Shown piece after piece: positions 17,866 through 26,486 of a stretch of 64,000 bases of DNA; within the stretch, counting starts at the first letter, position 1; each line of letters opens with the position of its first letter. A program made the position numbers and the translations under genes. The notes under the pieces were generated by a model. The model worked only from the letters and a program-made list of their open reading frames with translations. It was not told the DNA's origin and searched no databases. Source of the stretch: JAIQFL01 sp035295745 (GTDB lineage Bacteria > Acidobacteriota > Terriglobia > Bryobacterales > Bryobacteraceae); contig DATGIL010000034.1 in assembly GCA_035295745.1 (NCBI GenBank), positions 1 through 64,000 on the forward strand, written 5' to 3'.

Positions 17866-20319
17866 GCTGTCGTTAGAGGTTGAGGCTGCAAAGGACTCGT
17901 GCTCGATGACGTATCCTATCGTGCTGTAGCCCTTCAGCCTGCGCTCGTACATCCTGGCCAGCATCGGAACGTAGTTGTCTACATAATCGTAGACTTGGAC
18001 GAATCGCTTGTTGTCGTGCAGACGATGCAATCGACCTACGTACTGTTGCAGTGTGCCCTTCCACGAGATCGGCATCGCCAGGAAGAGCGTGTCCAGTCGC
18101 GCGTCGTCAAACCCCTCTCCAATGTAGCTTCCCGTCGCCAGAATGACCCGCGATTCGTTCTCTGGCACCGCCGCCAGGGCCGCCGCTATTCCCCGGCGCT
18201 GCTTCTTTCCCATGCCTCCCTTCAAGACGAAGACGTGCTTCGCCACACCTGCGAGCTTAGCTGCGAAGTACTGGAGATGCTCTGTCCGTCCGGTCAGAAG
18301 TATCGGGCAGCGCCCTGATTCTATAGTGCGTACGATGTCATCGGCGATCATTTTGTTCCGCCCGACATCATTCACAAGCGCCGCGTAAATGTCTTGGATC
18401 GTGACCTCCGTGAGGTCGGGCGCCATTCGGAACTCCGTGTGGCGGGGAGTCACCTTGTGCTCAAATGGCGTCGTCTCAGTCATCGTCTTGGCGCTCATAC
18501 TAAACCGCACCGGGCCGCATTGCATGAAAATGATCGGATGGTGTCCGTCTTTCCGTGTCGGCGTGGCAGTCAAGCCGACCACGTATTTGGCCTTCACCTG
18601 CCTCATCACCTGTTCGAACGTGAAGGCCGATAGATGGTGGCATTCATCGACGATCACCTGGCCGTACTCGGCCACGAAGTCCTTCACCTCGTTCTTGTGG
18701 TACAAGCTTTGGATTAGGGCAACATCGACGCGGCCTGTCCGATCCATCTGGCCGCCGCCGATATGTCCGATCGATTTTGCGGGCATATTCAAGAACATCC
18801 CGAGGCGCTCCTGCCACTGGTCTAGCAACTGCTGCCGGTGAACCACAACCAGAGTGTTGACCTTCCGTTTGGCGATTAGCCATGCGGCAACGGTGGTTTT
18901 CCCGAACGCCGTGGGAGCGCAGAGCATGCCTTCGTCGTGGGCTATGATACCGGCTACAGCTTCCTCCTGCAACGGCCGAAGCTGACCCTGAAATTCCGCT
19001 TCAATCGCCGTGCCCGCGCATCGTTCGTCCCGAATCTCGGGCCGGATCTTGTGCGCTTCGAGAAGAGCCAGAGTCTCGGTCAGACATCCACGAGGCACGG
19101 CGATATGCTGGACAAATTCCTGGCCGCATGCGATCACACGCGGTTTGTCGTATGTCGACAGCCGCATCGCCTGGGCCTTATAGAACTCGGGGTTCTGAAA
19201 GGCTGCCAGACGCAGTAGGCGATTGAGCAATGCTGGTGGCAGACCCTTGCTTTCCACGTAAATGAGATTTGCGCGAACGATCTGAACCGTCTTAGGCAGC
19301 GGCCCTTCGATCGGCCGCTCCCTCCGTTTTCGGGAGGGCGGTAAAGTCCACGGGTCCGATTCATCCTCATCATCGGTGATGCTCATGCGGACCCCGATCA
19401 GGTCGCCTTTGCGTTGAGCTTGGGCGACGATCTCCTCAGTGGCATCGACCGGCATTCGATGGATCTTCGAAAGGAACTGCCACTGGTCTGGATAAGGTCG
19501 GAAATCGGAGTCAATAAATACGCTGTTGTCCTGCTTGCGAGGCGTGCGTTGCAGAGGGAGTGCAATCAGGTTCCCAAAGCCTCCTTTCGGCATCGTGTCC
19601 TGGTTGGGGAAGAAGCGATCGTAGGAATCCAGGCCGACCTGATGCCTGCGCTCCATAGTCCGCGTGAGCAGCACGCATCCGAGTTTGCGGGCGGTGATCG
19701 CCGGCAATGCATGCTCGAAGAAGATCCAAATGTGACCGCCCTTCCCTGAACGGGAACGTTCCCAAGCAGCGGGCACCTTCAACTCTTGACAGGTTTCCAG
19801 GAAGGCCAGCGAATCGTATTCCCAAGTCGCCTTGTCGAAGTCGGCAGCGAGGAACCAGCACGTTTCGTCCGGCAGGAGTGGGTAGACGCCGACAGTCTCA
19901 CTGCCCAAGAGGTGGCTCTCTATGACGGCATCGGTTAGTGGCAGGAACTTCCGGGTCTTCTGGTCGACTTTCTTCCGGTCCTCAGGACGGCTCTTGTTGA
20001 TGGTCTTCCAGTCCCTGACCACCGCCGGCATGTATCCGTGGCGGCCATCGGCGTTCTCCCATCGGCGCGCGTAGACATCTTCCCTCCCGCGAAACAGGCT
20101 TCGAAATAGCGCGATTCTCTTTCTGGCCCGCTCCTCCTTATCGAGCGGTGGCGAAGGTTCCTCGGTTTTGGTTGGAGGCGGACTCTCTGGCGCCAGTTGC
20201 GGAATCGGAATGCTGTGAACCGCCAGAAGGCGTCGGAGGCGTGCATTCTCCTCCCGCAGACGAATATTTTCCTGCTCTGGAGGCTCGAATGGAAGAGAAT
20301 CCGAACCGTTGTCAGCCAT
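17848..20319 (-). CDS. TOTE-type archaeo-eukaryotic primase fused to SF2 helicase
   Basis: 823 residues. A short leucine-zipper-like coiled coil (about 17-34) is followed by an AEP primase domain (about 65-290) with the metal-binding DFD at 160-162, the SGKGGH motif (His196) and FPNQDTMPKGGFGNLIALPLQ. An SF2 helicase follows: Walker A CAPTAFGKTT (467-476), DECHH box (558-562), GLTATPTRKDG, and motif VI QYVGRLHRLHD. This matches the AEP-helicase core of the TOTE conflict systems described by comparative genomics, which are thought to act against invading DNA. No nuclease domain is fused or adjacent. Upstream are remains of an abiEii toxin gene. The ATG at 20319 has a weak GGGG site. Confidence 0.85.
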   Translation of the reverse strand: MADNGSDSLPFEPPEQENIRLREENARLRRLLAVHSIPIPQLAPESPPPTKTEEPSPPLDKEERARKRIALFRSLFRGREDVYARRWENADGRHGYMPAVVRDWKTINKSRPEDRKKVDQKTRKFLPLTDAVIESHLLGSETVGVYPLLPDETCWFLAADFDKATWEYDSLAFLETCQELKVPAAWERSRSGKGGHIWIFFEHALPAITARKLGCVLLTRTMERRHQVGLDSYDRFFPNQDTMPKGGFGNLIALPLQRTPRKQDNSVFIDSDFRPYPDQWQFLSKIHRMPVDATEEIVAQAQRKGDLIGVRMSITDDEDESDPWTLPPSRKRRERPIEGPLPKTVQIVRANLIYVESKGLPPALLNRLLRLAAFQNPEFYKAQAMRLSTYDKPRVIACGQEFVQHIAVPRGCLTETLALLEAHKIRPEIRDERCAGTAIEAEFQGQLRPLQEEAVAGIIAHDEGMLCAPTAFGKTTVAAWLIAKRKVNTLVVVHRQQLLDQWQERLGMFLNMPAKSIGHIGGGQMDRTGRVDVALIQSLYHKNEVKDFVAEYGQVIVDECHHLSAFTFEQVMRQVKAKYVVGLTATPTRKDGHHPIIFMQCGPVRFSMSAKTMTETTPFEHKVTPRHTEFRMAPDLTEVTIQDIYAALVNDVGRNKMIADDIVRTIESGRCPILLTGRTEHLQYFAAKLAGVAKHVFVLKGGMGKKQRRGIAAALAAVPENESRVILATGSYIGEGFDDARLDTLFLAMPISWKGTLQQYVGRLHRLHDNKRFVQVYDYVDNYVPMLARMYERRLKGYSTIGYVIEHESFAASTSNDSLSHLA

Positions 20320-20328
20320 ACCCCATTT

Positions 20329-20803
20329 TCACCGCTTTGTGCGCCCCTCCAGCACTTCTTGGAAGTACTCCACCCCCGCGAAGGTCGCTTTGACATCGTC
20401 CGGGAGCCCGCATTCTTTCGCCAGGAGACGAAAAGGAATCTGCCAATTCTTTCGTGGATCGACCAGGCTCGCGGGCAAATCGATGCGTACCTCTTCTCCT
20501 GAACGTCAGACGCAAAGCCTCCAGAATCCGTTGCCGATCCAGCCCACCCGCTCCAATCATGAGAGCCAAGTGCACCAGGTCTTTCACCTGCTGTTCGACG
20601 ACTGCCGCGGGAGTGTGTAGGCATGAATCTTCTCGGCGAACTATTGTTCGCGCGCGATCTTCACGACATGTGACGACGCGATTCCAGCGAATCCCAGCCA
20701 GTCCGGGCAGACGACAGCCTCACCCTGAATCTCCCCATCACGTTCAAGACCGCCTTCGCCGGTTCCGAGGGGAGTATGGCTGGCGGCGCAGACGTCGACC
20801 GCC
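20329..20803 (-). pseudogene. C-terminal half of an AbiEii-type toxin, frameshifted
   Basis: Read across frames, the minus strand gives DWLGFAGIA, then REQ-stop-FAEKIHAYTLPR, then NSR, a one-base shift, KDLVHLALMI, GLDRQRILEALRLTFRRR, a further shift, and DLPASLVDPRKNW to a TGA at 20329-20331. This is the usual order of AbiEii/AbiGii nucleotidyltransferase-like toxins (FAGI, AEKLHAYT, RVKDLVDLALL, AL..TF.RR.TH). There is at least one nonsense codon and two frameshifts, so it is dead. The N-terminal half is missing here, but a matching piece lies at 25288-25521 on the same strand. Confidence 0.75.
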
Positions 20804-20888
20804 CAGGCCAGACGCTCGCAGATACTCGGGGAGTGGTCGGTGCCGGGACAGTAGCCAGACCGTGCTTGCATGCAGCCTCGATGAGGCC

Positions 20889-23216
20889 TTACGGCGATTT
20901 TAAAGGCAGGCGGCGCCGCAGTTCGTCGAAAAAATTCAGCAGGATGGTTGCGTGGACGGTAGTCGGCTCCTCGCCCGTGGGTTCGGGCGGAACGAGCACG
21001 ATAAAGCGCCGGCCGTCCGGTGTGATGTCCAGATTCCAGAGGCCGTTGTTCTCCGGCCGGAAGAGCGGAGCGGGCGACCACTGTCGGGGCTTCTCCGGAA
21101 CAAACGTGTGCTCATTGGCCGTGTAGCGGACAACCATGATGCGGTTGGCGGAATTCACGTAGAACAGTTCTCTGCCATTGCGCGACCATACGGGGAACTT
21201 TCCTCCGCTCTCTGATTCCGACACCTGCCACTTGCCCGCCGAGGGCGCGGACGGAAACGGGCGCACCGTCACCTGGCCCCCGAATCCCGCTCCGTTGGTG
21301 GATACGTAGGCGATCCAACGCCCGTCGGGTGAAAAGACCGGGTCTACCTGGCTGAGGGATTCGAGTGCGAAGGGCTCGGGCTTCTCTGGCTTGGGATGGT
21401 CCGGATCCGTTAAATCCAGCGGGAGCGTCCAGGTCTCAAACGGCCTGTCCTGCCCGCTCCGAATCAGCGCGATCGCACGTCCATCCGGGGACATCGAAAA
21501 CACTTGCAGAGGAGTTCTTTCGCCGAACAACTTCTCAGGCTGGCCGGAAGCATCGCCGCGGATCCACCAAATGGCGAACTCACCGTCGCTGTTGGGAAAG
21601 TCTGAAGCGTAGACGATGTGCCGTCCGTCCGGTGTCCATACCGGATGTCGGTTCAGAGCGGCATCGAAAGTCAGCCTGGTCACAGTGCCGCGTTGGAGGT
21701 CTTGAACATAAAGATCTCCCGCAACCTCCACCGCCAGCCGGTTGCCGTCCGGCGAAAGGCGAGGAGTCTCCGCTTGTCGCGAAACGCTGATGGGAGGGTT
21801 TACCATTCGCTGTAACTTTCCTGTGCTTTCCAGCCAGGCCATCGGGGCAACTCCGGCCCGTCTCGAGACATTCGAATAGAGCAGAGTCCCGGTCCGCGAA
21901 ACAGAGACCCGGCCAGACGCGGAGCCTTCCGGATCGGCGAGATCCTCAAGTAACGGCGTCGGCGCTCCGTATGTCTCCAGCCGTCCGAGGTCGAAGGGTA
22001 CGCCGTAAAGCATTCCCTGACGGAAATAGATGAGGTGCCCGCTTGGCAGATAACGCCCAAGGTAACCGCCGCGCCGAACCACCTTGACCCTTCCCGACTT
22101 GAGCGAAAGGAGTTCGAGGTTGGCGCTATTCATAGCGGCGCCGGCGGCCGCGACGAGGCCGGTGAATAAAACGTTCTCACCGCCGGGCAGAACCTGCGGC
22201 CAACGCCAGGTCCGCTCGCCGTGCTGCTCGGGCGTGCCGATAACCTTTGGCTCACCCCCCATCGCCGGCACCTGGAACAGATGGTAGCCATCCAGATTGG
22301 CAATGATCGTTCCGTCCTCTCCCCACGAGGCGCCCCGCGCCTGGCTGGAAGTATCGCAGAGCGAAACCACTCCGCCACCCTGCAGGGGGATCTTCTTCAA
22401 CTTCCGGCCGGCGACGAATCCGATCCACTGCCCATCCGGAGAGAAGAAGGGATCAACCCCTCCTTCCGTGCCGGCAAGCATGGTGACTTTGGACTGATCG
22501 AGGCGGCGCGTTGCCAGTTGCTCACTGCCATCCGCCGCCTTCGCCGGGAAAACCAATCGCGTTCCGTCAGGCGAGATTACCGGACCGAAGGATTCACCGC
22601 TGGTTGCCCGCCCCCGGATCGCTTCCGGCCCCAGGTCAACACTGAAGCGCATCATGGGCCGGTCCCCCGGCAGTTGGGCGCGCCACAGGAGCACTGCCGA
22701 CACGATGGCCGCTACCGAAGTAAGACCTGCGACCAGCCACGGAATCCGGGCCACAGATTTCGGTTTGGAGGTGTGTGTCGATGGGACTGCGTCGGGTGGT
22801 TGGACGGGCGCGGTAAGGTCCGGCCGCTCGGCGGGTCCCTGCCGTGTCTCCGGGGTTATCGGTTCGACTGCTTGGCCACTGGGGTGGCCGGCCTCGACCG
22901 GCGCAATGAATCGATAGCCGCGCTTCGGCAACGTTTCGATGAAGCGCGGACTTTCCGCCGAGTCACCCAAGGCGGTGCGCAGGTGATTGACTGCCTTGTT
23001 CAGACCGCGATCGAAATCCACAAACGTGTCGCCCGGCCAGAGCTGTTTTTGGAGTTCGTCGCGAGAAACGATTTCACCCGGGTGTGCCAGCAGGAGCAGG
23101 AGGATTTGGAAAGGCTGGTCCCGCAGCTTGATCCTCAGACCTTGCTTGCGCAGTTCCCCGGTCTGCACGTCGACTTGAAATACACCAAAGCCGATCGAGT
23201 GACCATTCCCCGTCAT
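20889..23216 (-). CDS. OmpR-type winged-helix DNA-binding protein with membrane anchor and PD40 propeller
   Basis: 775 residues. Residues about 10-105 form an OmpR/PhoB-type winged helix (LLLLLAHPGEIVSRDELQKQLWP, FVDFDRGLNKAVNHLRTALGD, RFIETLPKRGYRFIAPV). A single transmembrane helix (about 148-170) leads to a TolB/PD40 beta-propeller with repeats such as SPDGTRLVFPA, SPDGQWIGFVAG and TPDGRHIVYASD. This CadC-like topology, common in Acidobacteria, suggests a one-component membrane regulator sensing a periplasmic signal. An AGGAG site precedes the ATG. It lies inside the block that splits the AbiE locus. Confidence 0.92.
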   Translation of the reverse strand: MTGNGHSIGFGVFQVDVQTGELRKQGLRIKLRDQPFQILLLLLAHPGEIVSRDELQKQLWPGDTFVDFDRGLNKAVNHLRTALGDSAESPRFIETLPKRGYRFIAPVEAGHPSGQAVEPITPETRQGPAERPDLTAPVQPPDAVPSTHTSKPKSVARIPWLVAGLTSVAAIVSAVLLWRAQLPGDRPMMRFSVDLGPEAIRGRATSGESFGPVISPDGTRLVFPAKAADGSEQLATRRLDQSKVTMLAGTEGGVDPFFSPDGQWIGFVAGRKLKKIPLQGGGVVSLCDTSSQARGASWGEDGTIIANLDGYHLFQVPAMGGEPKVIGTPEQHGERTWRWPQVLPGGENVLFTGLVAAAGAAMNSANLELLSLKSGRVKVVRRGGYLGRYLPSGHLIYFRQGMLYGVPFDLGRLETYGAPTPLLEDLADPEGSASGRVSVSRTGTLLYSNVSRRAGVAPMAWLESTGKLQRMVNPPISVSRQAETPRLSPDGNRLAVEVAGDLYVQDLQRGTVTRLTFDAALNRHPVWTPDGRHIVYASDFPNSDGEFAIWWIRGDASGQPEKLFGERTPLQVFSMSPDGRAIALIRSGQDRPFETWTLPLDLTDPDHPKPEKPEPFALESLSQVDPVFSPDGRWIAYVSTNGAGFGGQVTVRPFPSAPSAGKWQVSESESGGKFPVWSRNGRELFYVNSANRIMVVRYTANEHTFVPEKPRQWSPAPLFRPENNGLWNLDITPDGRRFIVLVPPEPTGEEPTTVHATILLNFFDELRRRLPLKSP

Positions 23217-23389
23217 GCTCGCTCCTGGTAGGCCGAGTATACCGCTTTTTCACACGTCTCGATAAGGCTTTGGTTTTCGGCGGCTTAGGCGGGAATACCA
23301 GGGGAATACAAAAGGCGCAGGCGGTGGATTGACCATCTACGGCAGTCAATGCAAATCTGGCTCAGATCTGCCCGCAAGGAGGGACGACG

Positions 23390-24394
23390 ATGCTTCAATA
23401 CCAACCCAGACGGATCGCTTCGTTTGCGGTGGCTGCTCTTTTGGCCGGGATCGCTGCCGGCGCCGCTTCCGCTACCCAGTGGGAGGCCCAGGTGGGTGCG
23501 CAGAACGCGAGCCTCACCAACCAGGCTCTGGCATTCCTGCCTAATGAATTTTGGATCCACGCAGGCGACAGCATCCGATTTACTTTTCTGACCGATGAGA
23601 TGCACACGGTTACCTTCCTGAAACCCGCCCAGGTACGGCCTGCGCTGAACTCACCCACGGGTGTCTTCGTCGGGTGCCCCGGCACGACGCCCGACGGATC
23701 CAGCTTCGACAATTCCACCTGCGTGACCTCGGGCCCTGCGATTACCGGACAAACCTTCTCCGTCACTTTCCCGTCCGCCAACAACTTCAAGCTCGTGTGC
23801 CTGGTACACAGTAGAATGACGGGGGCGATTCATGTTCTTCCCCTATCGGATACGCTTCCATACGACCAGGACTTCTACGATCGCCAGGCGGTTACCCAGC
23901 GGGCCGCGCTGTTGTCTGAGGCCATCAGACTTGCAGATGCGGGATCTGCCGAGGCACGTCGGAGTTCCGGGCATGAAGTAACCGCGGGCATCTCGTCGGT
24001 ACTCGCCAACGGAGGAGGCTCTCAGACGATTTCAATTATGCGCTTCCTTGGGGACACCACGGTGGTCCACGTAGGCGACACGGTCGAATGGACGAACCTG
24101 TCCTCGCCGCCGTATCACACCATCACTTTCGGGACGGAGCCAGCCAACCTTATGCCTCCTTCGTCCGGCATGACGATGGACGATGACGGGGTGAGGCAGG
24201 CGGTGATGACAGCACCGACTGACAGCGTGAACTCGGGCTTCATGGGGATCCCGAACCAGGAAACGATCGGACAACCCCAAGCGCCGCTCGATGTTACCCG
24301 CTTCCGTGTGACGTTCACCGCGCCCGGCACCTTCAGTTACATCTGCGGTCTGCATGATCTCCTGGGCATGATAGGGACGGTAATCGTCCAGTAA
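23390..24394 (+). CDS. Exported protein with two cupredoxin domains
   Basis: 334 residues with a signal peptide (about 1-29). Two plastocyanin-like domains each show type 1 copper ligands: His in DEMHTVTF then C-LVHSRM in the first (about 30-152), and His in YHTITFG then CGLHDLLGM in the second (about 205-334). Both keep the Cys-x2-His-x4-Met pattern (CLVHSRM shortened by two residues in the first, so that site is less certain). The protein should carry electrons or store copper in the periplasm. An AAGGAGGG site precedes the ATG. The SCO gene starts 12 bp after its stop, so the two form a copper operon. Confidence 0.88.
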   Translation: MLQYQPRRIASFAVAALLAGIAAGAASATQWEAQVGAQNASLTNQALAFLPNEFWIHAGDSIRFTFLTDEMHTVTFLKPAQVRPALNSPTGVFVGCPGTTPDGSSFDNSTCVTSGPAITGQTFSVTFPSANNFKLVCLVHSRMTGAIHVLPLSDTLPYDQDFYDRQAVTQRAALLSEAIRLADAGSAEARRSSGHEVTAGISSVLANGGGSQTISIMRFLGDTTVVHVGDTVEWTNLSSPPYHTITFGTEPANLMPPSSGMTMDDDGVRQAVMTAPTDSVNSGFMGIPNQETIGQPQAPLDVTRFRVTFTAPGTFSYICGLHDLLGMIGTVIVQ

Positions 24395-24406
24395 TTGGGG
24401 CGTAAC

Positions 24407-25018
24407 ATGAACCAACGATTCTTCTCATTTCCTCTGATCCTGGCATCTCTGTTGCCGGCACAGCAGGCGGGCACCGGCAGCTACCGGGGCGGCCTGATCA
24501 CGCCACCGCTGCCCAAGCCGGCATTCGTCCTCACGGATACTTCCGGCGGCGCGTACGATTTCCGCCAGAAGACCGAAGGTCAGATCACCTTGCTGTTCTT
24601 CGGTTACACCTATTGCCCCGACCAGTGCCCCATGCATATGGCAAACCTCAGCGCCGCGCTGAAGAAATTGCCCCCCGGTATCGCGTCGCAAGTCCAACTC
24701 GTCTTCGTGACTACCGATCCAGCTCGCGATTCTCCGGCCGTCCTGCGGCGCTGGCTTGACGTTTTCGACCGGAACTTCATCGGCCTCACCGGAACCGAAC
24801 GGGCCATCGAGGCCGTTGAGCGGGCAGCGGGTGTCCCTCTGGCGGCCAGACAGCAGCCAGCAACCGGCAATTATGCGGTGTCGCACGCGAATTTCGTCCT
24901 CGCCTACAGCAGGGATAACCGCGCGCATGTCCTCTATCCCGGCGGAGTAAGCAAGGATGATTGGGTGCACGACCTGCCTCTCCTGATCAAGGAAACCTGG
25001 GTACGTCAACCGGAGTAA
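24407..25018 (+). CDS. SCO1/SenC family copper chaperone
   Basis: 203 residues from the ATG at 24407; the upstream in-frame start at 24395 overlaps the preceding stop region and looks less likely. A short signal-like N-terminus (FSFPLILASLLPAQQ) precedes a thioredoxin fold with the copper site YTYCPDQCP (CxxxC) and the conserved distal His in SHANFVLAY; FVTTDPARDSPAVLRRWLDVFD is typical. SCO proteins deliver copper to cytochrome oxidase or other cuproenzymes. It is downstream of the double-cupredoxin gene. A dxs fragment follows 43 bp later. Confidence 0.93.
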   Translation: MNQRFFSFPLILASLLPAQQAGTGSYRGGLITPPLPKPAFVLTDTSGGAYDFRQKTEGQITLLFFGYTYCPDQCPMHMANLSAALKKLPPGIASQVQLVFVTTDPARDSPAVLRRWLDVFDRNFIGLTGTERAIEAVERAAGVPLAARQQPATGNYAVSHANFVLAYSRDNRAHVLYPGGVSKDDWVHDLPLLIKETWVRQPE

Positions 25019-25060
25019 GCAAGCTCGGGTTCAACCGCAACCACCCAGACTCCACCCAGC

Positions 25061-25288
25061 ATAGTCGATACCATCAACTCTCCCGAGCAGGTGCGAGAGG
25101 TAGCGGTTGCCGACCTGGAAGAGTTGGCGCAGGAAATTCGCGAAGAACTCATCACGGTCCTCTCCAGTACCGGAGGTCATCTGGGACCTAATCTGGGGTC
25201 CTCGAACTGGCCCTCGCCCTGCACCATGTCTTCCACACCCCCAAGGACAGCTTCCTCTTCGACGTCAGCCACCAAGCTTCCGTCCATG
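25061..25288 (+). pseudogene. 5' fragment of dxs (1-deoxy-D-xylulose-5-phosphate synthase), frameshifted
   Basis: The plus strand reads VDTINSPEQVREVAVADLEEL, AQEIREELITVLSSTGGHLGPNLG, then after a one-base deletion LELALALHHVFHTPKDSFLF and DVSHQASVHG. This is the N-terminal 70 or so residues of DXS (thiamine-diphosphate enzyme of the MEP pathway); LDTINSP, SKTGGHLGPNLGVVELT and WDVGHQAY are its hallmarks. The expected start codon reads ATA. Similarity stops abruptly at 25288, where an AbiEii fragment on the other strand begins. The fragment cannot make an enzyme. Confidence 0.75.
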
Positions 25289-25521
25289 GTCCCGCCGTAC
25301 GGTGCGGTGAAATCCATGATCGCTGGTCGGACAACGTACTCGAACCAGTCGCCGAGATTCACGTCCGAGGCGCGCTGGAGCATCCCGTGAACAACCTGGT
25401 TCTGGTCGACGCCGGCCGGCGCCGTGATAGGTTGCAATGTCAGGTCAATGTCCACCGTTGATCGAGCCTCCTTGAAACGCAACTCCAGCGCATAGCCGCC
25501 TTTTAAGACCCACGGCGCCGC
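25288..25521 (-). pseudogene. N-terminal half of an AbiEii-type toxin (fragment)
   Basis: Minus-strand residues WVLKGGYALELRF, ARSTVDIDLTL, LQRASDVNLGDWFEYVV and APYGGT follow the order of the nucleotidyltransferase core of AbiEii (KGGxALELR, R-T-DxDL with the catalytic Asp pair). The fragment begins in a different frame from the AbiEi fragment just upstream and ends at the dxs junction. Its missing C-terminal part has a counterpart at 20329-20803, same strand and orientation. Confidence 0.7.
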
Positions 25522-25524
25522 GCC

Positions 25525-25696
25525 GATAGATCCCACGGTACTCGCGGATCCAGTTTCCAACTTGAACGTGGTACGGATGGGTCTTTTCGGCGAAGCCGGC
25601 TGCCTTGGCCTGCTTCGCGGTGAAGTAGCCCTGCTGCGACTCGGCAATCTCAAAGAGTCTCCGCGACGCTTCTCGGCGAGACTGTAGCAATAACAC
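25525..25696 (-). pseudogene. AbiEi-type antitoxin N-terminal wHTH fragment
   Basis: From a GTG at 25696 the minus strand encodes SRREASRRLFEIAESQQGYF, TAKQAKAAGF, HPYHVQVGNWIREYRGIYR. This is the N-terminal winged helix of AbiEi-type antitoxins (RLYEIAESQGGYFTAxQA, YHVRxGRWxRxxRGIYR). After about 57 residues it runs directly into toxin sequence in another frame, so the antitoxin C-terminus and the toxin start have been deleted. Not functional as a type IV antitoxin as it stands, though a DNA-binding peptide could still be made. Confidence 0.65.
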
Positions 25697-25728
25697 AACA
25701 CTGCAACTTTTTGGAGAAAATATCCAAA

Positions 25729-26484
25729 TTATGCTGCGGTCCATCCACCGTCAATCGTGACTACCGACCCGGTGACGAACTCGGCCTCGGCCGAGGCCAG
25801 ATAGAGCACCAGATGGGCAATCTCCTCAGGCCGCCCGAGACGTCCGACGGGCTGGCGAAGCTTTAACTCCTCACGCACCTTTTCCTTTTCGTGCCGGTGA
25901 TATTTTTCGAGGTAGCCTTCCACGAATGGCGTCTCCACCGTGCCCGGGCAGACGCAGTTGACGCGCAGGCGGCCGGCGTACTCCACGGCCATCTGGCGCG
26001 ACATCGCCACCACCGCCCCCTTCGTCGTGCAGTAGGCGAATCGCCTCTTCATTCCCACCAGTCCGGCCACCGACCCGATATTGACAATCGTGCCTTTCGC
26101 TTCGAGCAGTAAAGGTAGCGCCGCCCGGCTGACCAGGTACGTGCCTTCGACGTTGACGCGATGAAGCCGCGCAAAATCTACCGGCTCCGTTTCCTCGATG
26201 CTTCCCACCATCCCGATGCCCGCGTTGTTCACCAGGATGTCCAGCCTGTCGAGCGAACGCATCGCGGTATTCACGGCGGTCTCGTCTGAGATATCCAGGA
26301 CCATCACCGAGGCTCGCGGCAGTTGTGCGGCGAGCCCGCGTGCCTTTTCCTTGTCCAGATCGGCAATCACGACGTCCGCGCCGGCAGCGGAGAGCGTGAG
26401 ACAGACTGCTTCTCCAATACCGCTGGCGCCACCCGTGACCAGAGCCTGGCGGCCATCGAGACGAAAGGGCGGGTTCGAGTTCAT
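25729..26484 (-). CDS. Short-chain dehydrogenase/reductase (SDR)
   Basis: 251 residues from the ATG at 26484. Rossmann motif TGGASGIG for the cofactor, acidic DLD after beta2 favouring NAD(H), NNAG, catalytic Ser in IGSVAG and YxxxK as YCTTK, then PGTVETPF and the C-terminal VVTIDGGWTAA of classical FabG-like enzymes. It oxidises or reduces a secondary alcohol/ketone; the substrate is not readable. The ribosome site is weak. The start is 2 bp from the stop of the upstream membrane-protein gene, so it may be the last gene of the PadR operon. Confidence 0.92.
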   Translation of the reverse strand: MNSNPPFRLDGRQALVTGGASGIGEAVCLTLSAAGADVVIADLDKEKARGLAAQLPRASVMVLDISDETAVNTAMRSLDRLDILVNNAGIGMVGSIEETEPVDFARLHRVNVEGTYLVSRAALPLLLEAKGTIVNIGSVAGLVGMKRRFAYCTTKGAVVAMSRQMAVEYAGRLRVNCVCPGTVETPFVEGYLEKYHRHEKEKVREELKLRQPVGRLGRPEEIAHLVLYLASAEAEFVTGSVVTIDGGWTAA

Positions 26485-26486
26485 AC

